A DNA stretch of 64,000 nt from Sabethes cyaneus (Eukaryota > Arthropoda > Insecta > Diptera > Culicidae), in NCBI RefSeq assembly GCF_943734655.1, contig NC_071355.1, forward strand, positions 94,681,449 through 94,745,448, given 5' to 3'. Made by a program: the position numbers and the translations under genes. Below the pieces are notes generated by a model, which worked only from the letters and a program-made list of their open reading frames with translations, was not told the DNA's origin and did no database searches. This document shows positions 10,200 to 21,775 of this stretch, one piece after another (positions within the stretch are counted from its first letter, which is position 1; the number at the start of each line of letters is the position of its first letter).

Positions 10200-12150
10200 A
10201 TTTTTGTCCGTGAAAATCAATAATTCAATTAGATGGATACTAAGGCATAAGGAAAACAATGCGCTTCAAATGCCACAAGCATACAATATGCATCTAACAG
10301 AGCATAAGTTCATGTAACTGAAATTTAGTTCGCCTTTTCGACATTCAAAAATTTTTTTTTGTTTTAGGAAAATACTGCTGTTGTTCGTTCTGATATATCA
10401 ATGATTGCACAGTGAAACCTTCAGGCGTACCGCTATTTTACATAAACACGACAACACAGATTTATTATTGCTAAAAAATCATTCCTTGTCTGCGTTAGAT
10501 TTCAATTTGTTATGCCTGACAGTCTTCACTGTGTCCTACAAAGAAGTAATATTTCATTAATACTAACAAAACATAAAAGGTAGGGCTTTAGTTAATGTTA
10601 CTAAATTCTTACAAACACCGAAAGCGATTGGAGATGATTGACAAAGAAAAATGATTGACATTTATTTCAGTATAAAGTAAAAATTTTATTCCCATTGAAT
10701 CATGGTCCATTATTCTGTGGGCGTAAGCGTTGGTCTCCTGCAAATATCAACAGTAGCCACAGACAAAAATCGACCCGTTACTGGCATCAGATCGTGTGGC
10801 TGTTTTCAAAATATATCCACATTGCGATGCTGTCGAGATACGGGAACGGTTCAAATGATATCGATAATTACACTTCACTGCCATCAGCCGTGGTCATACG
10901 GTTACAATAATATCATTTCAACCGACCGACGGCAAAGCCTCCCAACAAGAGCCGTTTGTGATTCGAGATGAAGCGAGCAAACGATGACATCCTGGCAAAT
11001 AGTGCTACGGACGTGTTTTCGATACGTGAAACATGTAATTGGATCCCTGTGGTGTAGTCGTGGCTTGGAGTGTGGGAGGGAGATTACAACCATCCCCACT
11101 CCCTGCAACGACTCGAGCTCACATGCTACAAATCATGGCTTATTCCACTCTACCTTCCTATGGTACTCCTAATAATGTGAATACGCGCGCAAATGGTTCA
11201 TCCCACCAGACATCGGCTTCGCAACGGATTGGGCTGAGAGTGGGTGTTGAATGATTTTAACCTTCAGAGGTGGTAGGGGTTGCAGTCAGCCATCGCATCG
11301 CCACAGTATCCTCACTACACATTGGGAGCATAAGACTCCATCCACCCGTCGCGTCGCACATGTTCTCCACCATTACCACCAAATCTTTCCTTTCCAAGGA
11401 GCGATGCCCACTTTCCGGCACACAACGGGCACATATCCCATGCCCGACGTACGTTTGTGTATATGGATACTTCTGAGCTTCTGGCTTCTCATATAGCTTC
11501 TCAATAGCAGAATTCCTCTACAGTTGAAATATATACGCGTACAAATAGAAATTATACACATTTTTTTTGCTGTAGAAGGTTAGAAAAAGAGAAAATTATC
11601 CGTTTCACATGTATTCATATTATTTCCCTCCGTATAATGCCAAACAGAAGTAGGAAAACTTATGTACGGGAAAATGATCACCGCAGACAAAGAGCGTAGA
11701 GGCGATACATAGGCGAGTAGAAGGACGGAAAAAGGGGACATGATACTTTTACTTTGTGCTCAAAACCAGTTCGGAATCGGAATACACATGCATCATTGAT
11801 ACCAACACATCACACTGTACCTTACAAAACTATACGAAACATTGTCTTGTCCGTGCAAACGGCACTAACACCGACATTAGCCGGGAAATGTCTGCACGCC
11901 AGTTACCCCCTCTTATCGCGCGTCAGTAGTAGTGAAGTCGTCGCGCATGCCATTCAAAATAAAAATCGTAAAAAAGATCAACGCCCCTTTTTTACGTTGA
12001 TTGGTGTTCTCTTGGCTAATCAGAAACGGCCAGAGAACGCGCCTTGCTCATTGTAACGAGAGGGATTATGTATTGAAAATCAAATAAGATATCAGTAGCT
12101 TTACAAAATCCATACGCGCTAGATGATACACGCTGCTGCTGAGACGTGTC
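10200..12150. other. Upstream flank of optix, no gene recognised
   Basis: A GC-richer part at about 10700-11500 gives overlapping open frames on both strands (10702-10971, 11039-11254, 11251-11496). Their proteins have no recognisable motif, no consistent start context and strong overlap with each other, so they are not called. The stretch is single-copy within this window and could hold optix regulatory DNA; that is inference. Confidence 0.4.
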
Positions 12151-12199
12151 AAAATAAATACGCGCTATTAGAGGGCTCGCGCGCGACGACTGCTGCGGA

Positions 12200-12837
12200 G
12201 ATTTTTTTCACGTTTCGATCGCAAGTTGGCGTAATTTTTGCGGGAGTGAAGAGTTTGTTGGACAGTGCTGCTTAATGGATCGTAAGCTTTCTTTCCGCGA
12301 GTCACTGTGGTGACAGTACCAACTTGCCGTCGCACCTATGCAGCAGAGAAACGTTCGTTTGCCGTCGTGGCTCCTTCTTTCATGGTGAGCATGATCCGGT
12401 CGCGCGTGTTTTCCTGAACTAATCCGGATGGTTTAGTGCGATTCAAGTGAACTGAGTGATGACGAGCTGAAATATGAATGTGTGTTTTAGTGATTTATTT
12501 TTGTTAGATGAAATCTTCGGCTGAATAATGTACAAACATGAAAGTTAAGTTTGATATTATTTTCGTGTGACAAGAGCGTATAGTGGCCATCTACTTGGAT
12601 TAACATACTGTGCAAAGTGTAAATATAAATCTGTCGGGGCCAGAAGTGTGATGTCGGTGACTGCGGAAAAGTGACATCGAAGAAGTTAAGAGATATGAAG
12701 TATTGCTAATTTGGTGAATAAAGTTTTTAAAACTTCTGCTAACCAGTTTGTTGTCGCACAAGTTGCAGTAACGGCGACACAATTGGTCCAAAATTGCACC
12801 AAACACAAACAATCTGGCGGTGGTTAGACAACCATCA
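12200..12837 (+). promoter_or_regulatory. optix: Presumed optix promoter and 5' UTR
   Basis: This is the sequence immediately upstream of the optix start codon. Composition changes here to CG-richer DNA with few repeats. A possible UTR donor (ATG|GTGAGC near 12379) and acceptor (TTTTTGTTAG before 12508) could remove a short intron. A seven-codon upstream frame (ATG 12508 to TAA 12528) follows that acceptor. No TATA box or initiator was assigned with confidence, so the transcription start is unknown. Confidence 0.35.
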
Positions 12838-13124
12838 ATGGCCGTTGGGCCACCGACGGGAGGATCAGGAAATCCTCCACAAGCACCAGTCCAGCCACAT
12901 CCGATTCTAGCACCAAGCCCGTTGTTTGCCTTACCGACTCTGAACTTTACCGCGTCGCAGGTTGCGACCGTTTGCGAGACACTGGAAGAATCCGGCGACA
13001 TCGAGCGGCTGGCGCGGTTCCTATGGAGCCTCCCGGTGGCTCATCCGAACGTTTCGGAGTTGGACCGATCCGAACCGGTGCTGCGGGCGAGAGCTATTGT
13101 CGCGTATCACACGGGGCACTTCAG
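12838..13124 (+). CDS. optix: Optix (Six3/6) exon 1: N-terminus and first half of SIX domain
   Basis: Optix is a nuclear transcription factor for eye and anterior head development in insects. This exon encodes residues 1-95 and two bases of codon 96. Residues 1-35 are a Pro/Gly-rich leader (MAVGPPTGGSGNPPQAP...). The SIX domain, used for protein contacts and DNA-binding specificity, starts about residue 37 with FTASQVATVCETLEESGDIE, continues RLARFLWSLPVAHPN and ends here in VLRARAIVAYHTGHF. ATG 12838 is chosen because its context (ATCAATGG) is good; an upstream in-frame GTG at 12820 is not a plausible eukaryotic start. The exon ends TTCAG|GTGGGT, leaving phase 2. The Six3/6 assignment, rather than Six1/2 or Six4/5, comes from the homeodomain in exon 3. 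Confidence 0.95.
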
Positions 13125-14648
13125 GTGGGTTGCTCGTTGCTGGGAAGTGGCGGTTTGCAAAAGCCTACTTTTGAATTGGAAATAAGCAGCTACAGTTGTT
13201 TACAGTGCGAAATTTACAATTTCAATGACATTTGTGATGATTTGCTACAACTTGAGGTTTAACAGTGGATAAGCAAATTGTGTAAAAGAGAAATCATTTT
13301 GCTAATTTTAAACCATCCAGCACGTGTAGGAGATTAAGCTGCAGTGAATTAGGATTCAATATTTTACCGAAATTTGACAAGTTCTCAAAGTAATTAAGTA
13401 ATTAAATAGCAATTAAGTAATTAAAATGTGAATAACTACTGTCAGAAAAAAAAAAAACTTAAAAATGATAATGAGAACGCATAGTTTGAACATCTATTCT
13501 CGAAATAAGCAACCACTTAGAAAGAATATGTTGTTCGTAAGTTGTGTAAAAAGAGCAATAATATAGCGTAGCCTAGGGCTGTCACAAATTTAAGATTTTA
13601 ATTTGTCTTGACCTCAATTGGATCAGGAATCATAAATTGCCGTTTGAAAACAAGTCGTCTATGTAGTGGTTGTGATACACTTTTGTGGATAACAAACTTC
13701 TGGGTGCAACAGCGATCTTTCTAACAAGTAGAATGTTCATCATCTTTTACGACATGAGAGATATTACTATAAATTCTTGAGAACGACTTATTTTGGAATA
13801 GTCATTCCAGTGAGCTGTGAAGAAGTTACAATACAATTTCGCCCTTTTCAGGCCGATCACGATCAATTAACGAATTTCGTTATCATTTGATATATTGTGC
13901 ATATCGCGTAGCATGCACAACAATCACACCCGTACCTCAGGAAACTAGTCCATAAAGTTTCCAGTACCTACGAAAAATTCATCGTCCTAAACGGAAATAG
14001 AAGGCGATATCACTACCTTCAAACGTCGAACAAAGTTCCTAACCAATGAGTCATAGGAACGAAGTGAAGTCGTTACTCTTTCTAACAGGAAATTAATGAC
14101 TTTGGTGACAATCCCTTTTTTTATTGCCACGTAACTTATACGATTTTGAGGCTTCGTTTTTAAGTTATTTAAAACAGCGAAATAAATAATTTTTTGATTT
14201 TTGCTTTATTTATTAAAAAAAAATTATGAACCGCGTTTTCATGAATCGTCTTATAGTGATTGTTGGTATAAAAGCAAAAATGTTGGCTGTAACAAATTGA
14301 ATTTAGAGGAAAGTGTCACAGTGAGACATTTTTTTTTCTAAAAATTTTTTTGATGATACTGCCAACAAACTTTTCAATTTGAAAGGTATATCTTTCTAGT
14401 TGTCTGAAAAGAATTAGTTTTAGTTGAATTAGTTACAACGACAAATGCGAAGACGTAATTTTATCTAACTGTTCCTTTTTGTTTTGTCTCATGGGACGAG
14501 TGAGATGACAAGTATTGCATACTGAGATACCTATTTGAAATCAATTTATACCAATGTTTTTCGTTATAAAGAGTACTTTAGAGCTTGTGCTGTTTATTGT
14601 GTCTATTAAGGATACATTATTGTTAGGTGTCGTTGAAAACTCTGATAC

Positions 14649-14860
14649 ATATGACGCATTCCAACGTTACGGGACACAATTAGCACCCATTTTTACTGTG
14701 CGAACAGCTCCCTGTTTCACCAACTTTTTTTGGCAAATACCTTATAAAATAGTTGATTAACGAGGATATTCTTTTCCATTTAAATGCCAGAGATTTGATG
14801 AAATAGCAACTGATTTACATACTAAATATGGTGTCCCGTAACGCTGGAATGTGTCATATA
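14649..14860. mobile_element. 212-bp inverted-repeat element
   Basis: The left arm ATATGACGCATTCCAACGTT continues ACGGGACAC. The right arm is its inverted complement (GTGTCCCGTAACGCTGGAAT, then GTGTCATAT). The arms are about 30 bp with two or three differences, separated by about 150 bp. It is non-coding. Confidence 0.65.
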
Positions 14861-15243
14861 ACATAACATACATAACATATCATATATAGGGGTTTATTTC
14901 CGTTTGTAAAACGGTTACGGTAGTGAAACACCCATCATTTTTGGCGTGTTTATTAAACTAGCACTACCAGATTACTACCAACGTCTCATCTCATTGTATT
15001 CTAGCTTTTGAGCATACAACAATCAAAATACAGCTTTTAGAATGTTTTATAGAAAATGTGTTCAAAAAAAAATCCCAAAAAGTTTTTTAGAATGTTTTGG
15101 GATTGACTTTTTTGTATATCAAATCGTAGAGCAAAAGGCAGTAAAATGCATATAACCTTAATTTTGGACCTGTATTTCATCACACAGACAAGTTTTAAGT
15201 GAAATAATTTACTCAAAAAATATTACAATAAATTTTTACAAAC

Positions 15244-15580
15244 TGGTGTCCGCCCCGGTTGTGAAACAGTTAAGTTTTCCGGTCATGAAAAATCCAGAAA
15301 ATCGATTATTCAATACTTTAATGATTACAAACACTTTCAACACATTTTTCAGGCATGTGAGAGCGAAATCCACATATTTGAGATCTCAAACTTCCTATTT
15401 TTACATGCACTGCTTACAATTCAGATCTGGATGATTAAATTAAGAAACTGATAACTGATACTTTACATTTAAGGTGTTTTCCGTTAATAAATGAATGTAG
15501 TATCTTATTTTCATTTTGCATTTCTTTATTTTTATTTTCTTTTATGGATTTTTCGAAGTGTTTCACAACCGGGGACACTT
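15244..15580. mobile_element. 337-bp inverted-repeat element
   Basis: The left end GTGTCCGCCCCGGTTGTGAA (then AC) and the right end GTTTCACAACCGGGGACAC are inverted complements apart from a two-base difference. The interior is AT-rich and non-coding. Confidence 0.6.
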
Positions 15581-15869
15581 TTTTTGGTCAGAAAATACTA
15601 TGTCTCTCAGAGTTTTTTGTTTCAAGTGAAAAATATATGCTGTCTTTAGCAAAGATACGTAACACGTAAGTCCTCAATCTTTCAAATGATTTAAAAAGAT
15701 TTGTAATTAAATAATCCGATCAAAAGCTAAGACCAAAAAATAAAACCTGTTTCACCTGTAAATTTACATTTACATTTTGTAGTTTACATCTACCTGTGTT
15801 TTTATTGTGGACATTGAAACTTATTATAAATTTATTATAAAAGTATCTCAAATTCAAATTTTAATCATA

Positions 15870-16115
15870 TTTTTATTTAGCCCATTGCAAATTATGTTTT
15901 GTCACCCCCCCCCCCCCTCCTTGGAAATTGACAACAGAAATGGAATTTCCGAAAATCGTCCAAAGATTTTTTTTCTTTTTCGTATATATTAAAAGCAAGA
16001 TATATTTGGTTCTCACGTTTAGATTTTAAATAAAAATGCTTAAAACCCATTTTTTTGCTCGATTAAAAAATTCACTTTGTTTTTTTTTCGCCCCCCCCTC
16101 TTCATTGGCCCAACA
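15870..16115 (+). repeat. Dispersed repeat, inverted partner of 18055-18480, with poly-C tract
   Basis: CCATTGCAAATTATGTTTTG, a run of C at 15905-15917, CGTATATATTAAAAGCAAGA and TTGCTCGATTAAAAAATTC occur in the same order as in the reverse complement of 18055-18480, where the poly-C appears as poly-G. This copy has lost about 180 bp relative to the other. Confidence 0.6.
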
Positions 16116-16696
16116 CCGGAAGGACGTAATGGCTTTATTATTTCATGGAATAGAATTAGCCATATTTCATCACAAATTTACTGTCTCTTTTAATTATAAT
16201 TTGTATTTTTCCTTAAAAAAATACGTTAAAAGGATGATAACATTTACTGTAAATAAAAATTTTTGTTAGCGAAGAAATATTTTTTTTATTGTTAAGATAT
16301 TTAACAACCCGTAATTTTTATGGTAGAATATCTCAAAATCATGAAAGTTATTTATTGTTTATTTATTCCTGCTGTATCCTGCTGTTACACTAATTTTTAT
16401 CTTCGTGTTATGGTTATTTTCTTTGCGGGTATCGCCATTTTGCCGTCAAAAACACTGGGCGGAAAATCACTTTATAGAAAATCTATGGAACGGTCATTGT
16501 TGTTTGGAGTTCATCATAATGGGAGTACTGTCAAACTCTGCAGACCAAGATATGTTCGAAAGTATGATTTTGTTGTTACAATTACCCTGAAAATGACCTG
16601 CTTTTACCTCCCCATTTTACCAAAACACTGAGGAAGTAAGTAACAGTTGAAATGCGTATCTGCAGAGTATTTGTGCTAGTGAGTAATTTGAATAAC

Positions 16697-17393
16697 TACC
16701 CGAGCAAGGTTTTGCAACAAAAGTATATCAAATTTTTTACATATTCTGCTGTTGATATCAACTAGAAACAAGTTTTGTTACCAACTCAAAATGGCACTTA
16801 TGGTGTATCAGACTTTACTATCATTTTGTTTTCATTTTTATTGAAAGAAAATGTGTTGACAGATTCTATTTATGATATAAATAAACCTTCAATATTTAAA
16901 TTAATCTATTTTAACATAAATTGACCATTAAATGGAACCATTAAAATGGTTGATTCAAATTATTTCATGATAGCAAAATGATGATGATATGATAGTAAAA
17001 TGACTATTAATATTGTGTAACAGCAAGATTAGTATTCCGTTTATATTTTTGATAGCAAAAGTAGTATTCAATTTATTTTCACGGCGTGGAATTTTTAATT
17101 TTATTTTTATTTCCTGGTCTTCGATTATATAGTACAGACAGTTCTTAAGATAATAAACTTAATCTGTTTTTAGAAGTTCTTCTAGATACATTAAACTCAT
17201 TACAGTCAGATACAATACTAAATTAACGGAAACACACATCAATCAGGTTGTTTTGGGCGAAAATATATTTGCAATCAATTTTTATATTTTAACCGCTAAG
17301 TCGACCAAAATGAAATCACACCGAGTATTCAAAATCCGTTATATCAAGATATCAAATTTTGCTTTCAATTTGCTCTAAAATTTTGCTCGGGTA
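16697..17393. mobile_element. 0.7-kb TA-flanked MITE with CCCGAGCAA ends
   Basis: The left end TACCCGAGCAAGGTTTTGCA and right end AAAATTTTGCTCGGGTA form inverted repeats of about 11-16 bp. TA sits at both edges. The interior is AT-rich (many ATTAAA and GATAGCAAA units) with no transposase. Confidence 0.65.
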
Positions 17394-18054
17394 TGTTATA
17401 GTTAGTATTATAGTATAGTGACGTTTTGTAATTATTTGCTATTCACCTAGGTTGGTTGTGTAGGTTTTTATTTTGTAGTAGAATAAAACGGAAAGCTTTT
17501 TCTTTAGCTCATATTCGAGACTCTGCAAAGGCACTCAAAATAATAACTTTTAATTAGTGATTTTTATTTCATAGAGGACAATCTTGCATCCAAAACTACT
17601 GGTTATCGCTTCCAAAAGTATCAAATTTGAACGGAGCAACAGTCGCAACTCCGAAACTAGTAGAGATTTTTAAAGCTGCTCCCACATCACGAAATGTCAT
17701 TACGAATTGAAAATTGTTTCTGTGCATGACAACAGCTGCGGGTACTTGTTTAAACAATTCTCCGTTAGTTAGTTAGTTAGAGATATTTTCATAGGGAACA
17801 TAAATGATTAAAATTTTTGAAAAAATCACTTTTTTTGACGTAGGACTTCGTCTTTATTTGCTATACTAGGACCGGGTAGCACTTTGTGAAAACGAAAATA
17901 GAAGAGTAACGTTTGAATGAAAGATTTCAAATGCTAATAACTATTAAAGTACTGAACAAAACTAAACAATTTATACGTCGTTGGATAGATAAAATGACCA
18001 GCAATTTTGTGGAAGGGGTAAGAGAGCAGTTTTAAGAATGGAACCAAATTTGGC

Positions 18055-18480
18055 AAGCGGGAGTTTTTGGAGGTAAGAAAAAAACAAAGAGAATTTTTTA
18101 ATCGAGCAAAAAAAATTGATTTTAGGTATTTTTACGTAAAAACCAAATCTATTCTTGCTTTTAATATATACGTTATTATTTTTCATGCAAAAATCTACGA
18201 AAAAAACGACAAAAACGCAAGAAAAAATTTTAGCCGGTTTGCGGAAATTCCACTGTTTAAATTTACATTTTTATTTCGTGCTAGAAGCGTTAACTCAACT
18301 CGTACATTCGTTTTTCGAGTTTTTCAGGCTATAGAGCCCACAGACAATAATTGATTTTATAAACAAAAATTTAACTCATATCCAACAAATTATTTTTTTG
18401 CCACCCGAGTTTTCAAGACAAGTTCCAAAGGGGGGGGGGGGGGGGGTTGAAACTATAAAAATAATTTGCAATGGCCTTAT
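18055..18480 (-). repeat. Dispersed repeat, longer copy, with poly-G tract
   Basis: This is the inverted partner of 15870-16115. The G run at 18430-18446 corresponds to the C run there. GAATTTTTTAATCGAGCAAA and TCTTGCTTTTAATATATACG match the partner's reverse complement. The edge near 18040-18075 also shares ACCAAATTTGGCA with the start of the window. Confidence 0.6.
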
Positions 18481-19169
18481 TACTTGGCATCAATATCTAT
18501 GGAATGCCTCTTCATTATCGACGAAAAGATAATGTAAGAATACCACTATTTTTCAATATTGTTTATTTTCTGCTCCTTTTACTTTTCCTGCCTGCTTTGA
18601 ATATGACGACGAGAATCTGCTGATCACTCGGAGTGAGCAATTGAAATGTTGAGTTATGATTCAAACTACCGTGGACCCCCTTTCGTTTGACCGTTTTTAA
18701 TTTGAACCCCGCTGGTTTGCACAACGTGCAAATTAAAAATGGTTCAAATGTCATTCCCAATATGACATCATTTGCTAATGCAGACAATGCACATAAACAC
18801 GATTTGTTTGTACTGGCCTAGCGTGTTTAATCTGTTTCACATTCCGTTCTCCCAAGGATTATGATAGAAATCCGATCGGAGAAAGAAATATTCGCTGCTT
18901 GCAATTGCAAACTAAATAAAACCACCAAAACAAAACCAAAAAGCAGGGCGGCCAGTTCATACAAGTTTCAGCATATTTAGGGTTGCCAGTTGTTCAAATT
19001 AAAAACTAACCCCGTCAGTTTGCATGAGGAATCGTTCAAACGAACGGGGGTCTACTGTATTTTCACTATTTTGTAGGAGTTGGATAGCTCTTGCACACGG
19101 TTCAAAGAAGTTATGTATAGATTTTCGTAAACAATTGATGTCCATGACAGACGAAAGAAATCTCGCACA

Positions 19170-19395
19170 TGACGAAGTGCAGTTTTCTTATGATGAACTC
19201 CCGCTGGAGCAAGATAAATTGTTTCACTAAGAAACATAAGTTTCAAAATATTTTATCAGCCTAAACGGCTGTTATGTACAGGCAAAAAGTGTTAGGATCA
19301 TCTCATGGGAAAAACCTGAGTACTTGCAAATATAATCCTTTTAAAAACTAGAAATAAACTATGGGTCATGTTTATGTACGACGAAGGGGGTCCAT
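19170..19395 (+). repeat. Dispersed repeat, inverted partner of 20828-21070
   Basis: CGAAGTGCAGTTTTC, ACTCCCGCTGGAGCA, TTGTTTC.CTAAG and, at the far end, CGACGAAGGGGGTC appear in the same order in the reverse complement of 20828-21070. A shorter relative is at 690-800. No family could be named. Confidence 0.6.
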
Positions 19396-19894
19396 CACCC
19401 TACCTGTGTGTATGATCGTTTTTCATCTTCTCGTGGTCGGATCATTACAAAATTAGTATCAAAATAAGCGGAAAAGTCTGTAGAATCAAAATCTAAAATA
19501 AAAATAAAGGTTTTTAAAATTTTAGTCGCTCATGTCCCCTTAAAAAATTCTTTACAACTATCTGAAAAAACTGTGTCTCCCGCAGCGTTTCTTTGGAAGT
19601 CTTTTTATATTCAACTAGTTTGATAAGGTAAATCAATCAGTGCGGGACACATGGTCATTCGGGATCAGTTATCCAAATCCGGGACTGTCTCGTAAAATCC
19701 GGGACGTCTGGTCAGTTTATTCTCTCTTTTTTGCACAAAAACTAAACAAATATCGGCCACTTCGTCACAAATAGTGTGAGAAAAAAAGGAAAACATCACG
19801 TCAAACTCGATGTTTTACTCACTGCTTATGTCTTTAGGGTCAACAGGCTATTTTTCAAGTACCAATGCCAGAGATGTTGGTTATGCACCAAATA

Positions 19895-20132
19895 TATAGG
19901 GTGCGGCAGGATATTTTCAACCTGTTTCTAAATTCTGCCTATTTCCCTTTTGTTTCGCTAAATAAACACATTGCGGATATAACTACAACTATTTTCTCAA
20001 GAATGTGAGTAATCTGCTGATTTTTGATAAAAGGACATCAAAATTATCTGTTCTTCCACTAAAACTAGGACTAGACTGAAAAACTAGAAGCAAATGCTTA
20101 ATTGGCTGAAAGTACCCTCCCGTACCCTATAT
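19895..20132. mobile_element. 238-bp inverted-repeat element
   Basis: The left end TATAGGGTGCGGCAGGATAT and right end GTACCCTCCCGTACCCTATA are imperfect inverted repeats. The left half matches 3604-3783. It is non-coding. Confidence 0.6.
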
Positions 20133-20348
20133 AAGAAATGACAACCTTTCATTCCATTTATTCTCGTTTATGGAGCATTTCCTTAGCATCTTTAACCTTA
20201 AGGGCCAAACAGAATTGTGCGTCAACGCGTTCGTCGCCATTATTCTGACAATTTTCCCATAAGTTAACTGTTAAATAGATGGTGATGGATGCGTTGAAGC
20301 AGAATTCTGTTTAACCCTTTAGTCACAAGAATTTGTTCTTTTAACCCC

Positions 20349-20701
20349 AGCATACTTCGATTTTGCTATTTTGATTACTACATTTCAGCTAAGCAAAATT
20401 TGAAAAAGTGGTGTATGGGGCATTTGTAGAATTAGTTATTATCTGCAATATTGCTGAAGAAACTAATGTTTTATCTTTTGTACTTACGGCGCTATAAGGG
20501 TGCGACCCCGTTGGTAGCAAAAAGAGCGCTCTCTTTGCTACCAACGGTATTGCAGCCCTATAGCGCAGAAAATACAAGAGATAAAACATTACTTTCTTCA
20601 GTAATATTGTAGATACTCACTAGTTCTACAAATGCCCTATAGACTACTTTTTCAAATTTTACTTGGCTGAGGTGCAGTAATCAAAAGAGCAAAATCAAAG
20701 C
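20349..20701. mobile_element. 353-bp hairpin MITE, intact copy
   Basis: The whole element is one long imperfect palindrome centred near 20525. The arms start TTTTGCTATTTTGATTACTA and end TAATCAAAAGAGCAAAATCA, and the centre reads GGTAGCAAAAAGAGCGCTCT then CTTTGCTACC. A second copy is split across 5678-7970. The - strand frame at 20389-20589 is a by-product of the palindrome. Confidence 0.8.
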
Positions 20702-20827
20702 GAAAAGTGCATGCCAAGCCTGAACCCCAGTGTTACATTTAAGTTAGTTGCGATGAAAAATGTTACCCAGGCTGTTTGTATTTAGAATAGTATTACAGTA
20801 CATAACTGATCGTCTGTATTATTGACT

Positions 20828-21070
20828 GACCCCCTTCGTCATACGTAAACACGATCCATACTTATTTTAAGTGGTTTTATCATCGAGCGCTTGTTCCGCC
20901 AATAGCTTTTATAAGAATTATATCCTCACGTACTCAAATTTTTCACACGGGACAGATTAAATGTTTCATTTAGACAGATACAATATTTTGGAACTTACAT
21001 TGCTTAGGGAAACAACTGTTCATGCTCCAGCGGGAGTTTTGTCAGACGAAAACTGCACTTCGTCATGTCA
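20828..21070 (-). repeat. Dispersed repeat, inverted partner of 19170-19395
   Basis: This is the reverse complement of the repeat at 19170-19395. It starts CCCCCTTCGTCATACGTAAA and ends AACTGCACTTCGTCATG. Together the two arms enclose the elements at 19895 and 20349. Confidence 0.6.
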
Positions 21071-21539
21071 TGTCATATTATTGCCAAGTAACCGTTTGAA
21101 TGTAATTCTCATCAAAGTTGGTTCAAATGCTGTTTTTTCGTCTCTATGTCGGGAAAGTAGACGAAGACTCACCATAGACGAACCCATCCAGCACCCTAGT
21201 AGAGTACAGGGCAAGTATTGTCATTTTGGAAATCCAATACATTCAATGTTTCGATACATTTCAAGTTGATTGAAAACAAGTATAACTGAATGATGCAAAA
21301 CTTTTTCTACCATACGTTCTAAATACTTGGAATTATGTCGGATCACTAGTCGCGTTTATTATATGCAGCTGCAAATGGAATCCAAAATAGGTTATTTAAC
21401 CTTATATTCGTAAAATATAGTGCTACTCCAGAAATATTCGTTATCTTTCCGCTCACGCAGGGTTTAGTGCTGATTCCTATCGCAGTAAGGAAATCCACTT
21501 CAATTTGCATCATTTCTTGTATGGATTTGAACGAATTAT

Positions 21540-21775
21540 TCCAAACTTCTTGTACTGATTTCGCTTTCCAATACTTTCCAATACGTGCAGTTTAATTTCA
21601 TTAAACAACGATTATTATAAGCATTTCATGGAAGTTACGCCACTGAGTTTAGTTTTTAAATTCGTCGTACCGTTTTTAAATTAATCAATCAAAATTTTCC
21701 TTCGTCCGAACCAAAATCATAACAATGCTTACGAAATAAGCGTGCATGTATTTGTGCGGGACGGATGGATTATTG
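21540..21775 (+). repeat. Dispersed repeat shared with 44215-44445
   Basis: CTTGTACTGATTT, TTTTTAAATTCGTC, TCAATCAAAATTTTCC and TTACGAAATAAGCGTGCATG follow one another here and at 44215-44445 on the same strand. It is non-coding and its family is unknown. Confidence 0.55.

Noticed and set aside
10695..11500. Cluster of overlapping open frames upstream of optix
   Set aside because: Several frames overlap on both strands, which reflects GC content. None has a domain or splice context.
12600..13001. 133-codon frame on the - strand opposite optix exon 1
   Set aside because: It is the shadow of the GC-rich SIX-domain coding sequence. It has no motif, and the + strand frame is a certain gene.
19630..19730. 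GGGAC-rich stretch (CGGGAC repeated three times) as a transposon end
   Set aside because: No inverted partner was found within a plausible distance.
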